DNA of 64,000 nt from Ureibacillus thermophilus (GTDB lineage Bacteria; Bacillota; Bacilli; Bacillales_A; Planococcaceae): NCBI RefSeq assembly GCF_004331915.1, contig NZ_CP036528.1:2055651-2119650 (forward strand). The letters run 5' to 3'. This document shows, piece after piece, positions 62,375 through 64,000 of this stretch. Every line of letters begins with the position of its first letter. The first letter of the stretch is position 1. Below the pieces are notes generated by a model. That model saw nothing but the letters and a program-made list of their open reading frames with translations. It was not told where the DNA came from and ran no database searches. The position numbers and the translations under genes are program-made.

Positions 62375-63259
62375 TTAATGAATCGGCCGCCAATATTTCA
62401 AAAAATGTTCCGCCTTTGTCCTGCCAATTTGAATCAACTGTTCTTTCGCATCTTCATCCAAATCAAACTGCGTAGCGCTATAATGCTCCACTGGGATAAA
62501 AATAATATTTTTCTCATGCCTTCTTGAAATGTACCGATTATCATGGGCATTCATCATCGACTTAAATAATGCCTCAAATAAATGCAGCCCATTCTCGATT
62601 TTATGAGGAGGAATTTCTGAAGCGTGACTGCTGAGTTTTAACCCTAAAATTGGCCGAACCTTTTTCCCGTTATCATAAATCCACAATGGAAAATTGCTTA
62701 ATACTCCGCCGTCGACAAAGATGGAATCTCCATTCCCATTGTGAATTTTTACTGGTTCAAAGAAAAACGGTATGCCGCAGCTCATTCTTAATGCTTTTGC
62801 AACCGAAAACTCTCTCCAATCTTTTCCATACAAATGCAACTCATCTGGCAGTACAATCATGCGGCCGTTTGTTAAATCTGAGACAACCACTTTTAAGGAA
62901 TCTTTTGGCAAATCCCCAAAGGTATATACATTTTTTTCTGCTAATTTTTTCCACAGCCATTTTTCAAGAGCTTTTCCTTTATACAATCCTAAGCGTATAT
63001 ATAAATTCAACCATTTCATGAAAGGAAGGGTTTTCGAAAACCTCGGTGCATCGAGCAGCGATTTTGTATCCAATTCGTCCAATGCCTTCTCCATTTCCTG
63101 CACTGTATACCCGGCTGCAATAAAAGCAGCTACAATGGAACCGGCGCTTGTTCCAGCCACCCTTTTAAAGATATATCCTTTTTCCGACAATACTTGAAGG
63201 GCACCGATAAAGGCAAAAGCTTTTACTCCACCACCTGAAAAAACACCATCTATTTCCAT
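62375..63259 (-). CDS. Patatin-like phospholipase (YqhO-like)
   Basis: A 294-residue cytosolic lipid acyl hydrolase of the patatin family. The oxyanion motif FSGGGVKAFAFIG starts the protein, the nucleophile Ser is in AGTSAGSIVAAF (GxSxG) and the catalytic Asp in FVDGGVLSNFPLW. Residues 85-200 form the lid-like part. Length and motif order match the B. subtilis YqhO group. The substrate is unknown, probably phospholipids. GGGAGAGG precedes the ATG. It lies 60 bases before the PPOX gene and may be co-transcribed. Confidence 0.88.
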   Translation of the reverse strand: MEIDGVFSGGGVKAFAFIGALQVLSEKGYIFKRVAGTSAGSIVAAFIAAGYTVQEMEKALDELDTKSLLDAPRFSKTLPFMKWLNLYIRLGLYKGKALEKWLWKKLAEKNVYTFGDLPKDSLKVVVSDLTNGRMIVLPDELHLYGKDWREFSVAKALRMSCGIPFFFEPVKIHNGNGDSIFVDGGVLSNFPLWIYDNGKKVRPILGLKLSSHASEIPPHKIENGLHLFEALFKSMMNAHDNRYISRRHEKNIIFIPVEHYSATQFDLDEDAKEQLIQIGRTKAEHFLKYWRPIH

Positions 63260-63354
63260 GTACCTCTCCCTTATTTTTCATTGGTATAATAATGTAAGAA
63301 AAAATAAGGGATTTTAGAACTTTTTATCGAGAAGAATCGAAAGGGTTTAGTAAA

Positions 63355-63389
63355 AAATTCGCAAGCTATGTATATGCAGCTTGCGAATA
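63355..63389 (-). terminator. Terminator of the 57-residue protein gene
   Basis: On the minus strand TTCGCAAGCT-GCATATACAT-AGCTTGCGAA-TTTTTT: a perfect 10-bp stem and T-run 13 bases after the stop codon. Confidence 0.92.
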
Positions 63390-63401
63390 GGTTGTCGAAT
63401 A

Positions 63402-63575
63402 TTATTCGTTTAAAATAGAAGGATTTTGCTTACTAGATGGCTTGCCTTTGTTTTCATTTTGATTTGCTTTTTTTGCTTTCTCATTTTGGCCAATCACATC
63501 CAAATCATCCGGGCTTAAATCATACCCATAGCCATATTCTTCTCGATCTAATGATTTTTCTTTTTTCTTCGCCAT
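63402..63575 (-). CDS. Small hydrophilic protein of unknown function
   Basis: A 57-residue charged protein with a Lys-rich start (AKKKEKSLDREEYGYGYDLS), a short DDLDVIG segment and an Asn/Lys/Ser-rich disordered tail. GGAGGTGA lies at the right distance before the ATG at 63573-63575, so translation is likely. I do not recognise the family; small basic hydrophilic proteins of this kind are often sporulation products in this group. It has its own terminator. Confidence 0.6.
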   Translation of the reverse strand: MAKKKEKSLDREEYGYGYDLSPDDLDVIGQNEKAKKANQNENKGKPSSKQNPSILNE

Positions 63576-63711
63576 ATCGGTCACCTCCATCAAACATAAT
63601 GTGTCCCAAATTCTCCAATTTATGCGGAAGGTGAAAAATTGAAAAGTTCACTACAACTAACGAATTTTAGGAAGAAAAATATACAAAATAAAAATTGCTT
63701 CAACGCAAACA

Positions 63712-63758
63712 AAAAGGATCAGCCTTCACCCACAAAGGATGAAAGCTGATCCTTTCTT
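63712..63758 (-). terminator. Terminator of sodA
   Basis: AAAGGATCAGCCTTCA ... TGAAAGCTGATCCTTT is a 16-bp stem with one G-T pair. On the minus strand it is followed by a T-rich tail (TTTGTTTGCG), about 45 bases after the sodA stop. Confidence 0.88.
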
Positions 63759-63801
63759 GCTAGCCGTTCAGAACTTGCAAGAAGCTCTGATCAGAAGAAC
63801 C

Positions 63802-64000
63802 ATTATTTTTTCGCAGCTGCGTATTTTTCAGCTACAACGTCCCAGTTTACTACATTCCAGAATGCAGAGATGTAATCAGGACGACGGTTTTGATATTTTA
63901 AGTAATAAGCATGCTCCCAAACGTCTAAACCAAGGATTGGTGTTTCGCCTTCCATGTATGGAGAATCTTGGTTTGGTGTAGAAGTAACTTTTAACTCGCC
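63802..64000 (-). CDS. sodA: Superoxide dismutase (Mn/Fe), C-terminal part
   Basis: The last 66 codons of a manganese/iron superoxide dismutase; the N-terminal two thirds lie outside the window. The metal-binding signature [20 protein letters not shown] supplies the third Asp and fourth His ligands, and [13 protein letters not shown] follows. The stop is TAA. It converts superoxide to hydrogen peroxide and oxygen. In B. subtilis sodA is close to pbpA and the pst operon, the same block as here. Confidence 0.96.

Overview
The window comes from a low-GC, endospore-forming member of the Bacillota. The gene set (spore protein Tlp, ParE/ParC, a SAM-I riboswitch, a tryptophan T-box, LTA synthase) and gene order shared with Bacillus subtilis support this. 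An NADP-type meso-diaminopimelate dehydrogenase very like the enzyme known from Ureibacillus points to the Planococcaceae (Ureibacillus/Lysinibacillus group). The exact genus is an inference.

Layout. 1-11 kb: the end of an IS66-type element, a C39-like lipoprotein, a dynamin-like protein with a decayed nucleotide site, the radical SAM protein YfkAB, a cytosolic beta-helix protein, and aconitase followed directly by a group IIC intron. 11-20 kb: meso-DAP dehydrogenase, small membrane and unknown proteins, a thioesterase, then a two-gene unit of a 1257-residue coiled-coil SF1 helicase plus an overlapping winged-helix-like protein. 20-29 kb: SAM-riboswitch-controlled homoserine O-acetyltransferase, a permease, a tyrosine recombinase, a hydrolase, a sirtuin, an EamA transporter, a DUF1906-type hydrolase and a VanW protein. 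29-38 kb: tlp, a HesB-like protein, plsY, parE-parC, and an EamA transporter gene split by an IS66 deletion derivative. 38-47 kb: acetate/solute symporter operon, a gene-poor AT-rich kilobase, unknown genes, yqeY, a decayed PTS permease, ltaS. 47-58 kb: yqgQ, the 5-formyl-THF cyclo-ligase gene, rpmG, a SwrB-like/MltG-like pair, glutathione peroxidase, trpE-trpG under a Trp T-box, pstSCAB with PhoP boxes, pbpA. 58-64 kb: an ISL3 element, a PAS-GGDEF-EAL protein, a PPOX-type protein, a patatin-like lipase, and the 3' end of sodA.

Conserved blocks (citB-tlp-yneR-plsY-parEC and sodA-pbpA-pst-yqg-rpmG) form a normal Bacillus-type backbone. Between them lie pseudogenes, three insertion elements whose ends can be read to the base, an ORF-less group II intron and two families of intergenic repeats. 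No CRISPR array, tRNA or rRNA gene was seen. The best candidates for undescribed biology are the helicase/winged-helix pair (15.1-19.6 kb), the pseudo-GTPase (1.6-3.4 kb), the beta-helix protein (4.8-6.7 kb) and the 463-residue repeat protein (41.6-43.0 kb).
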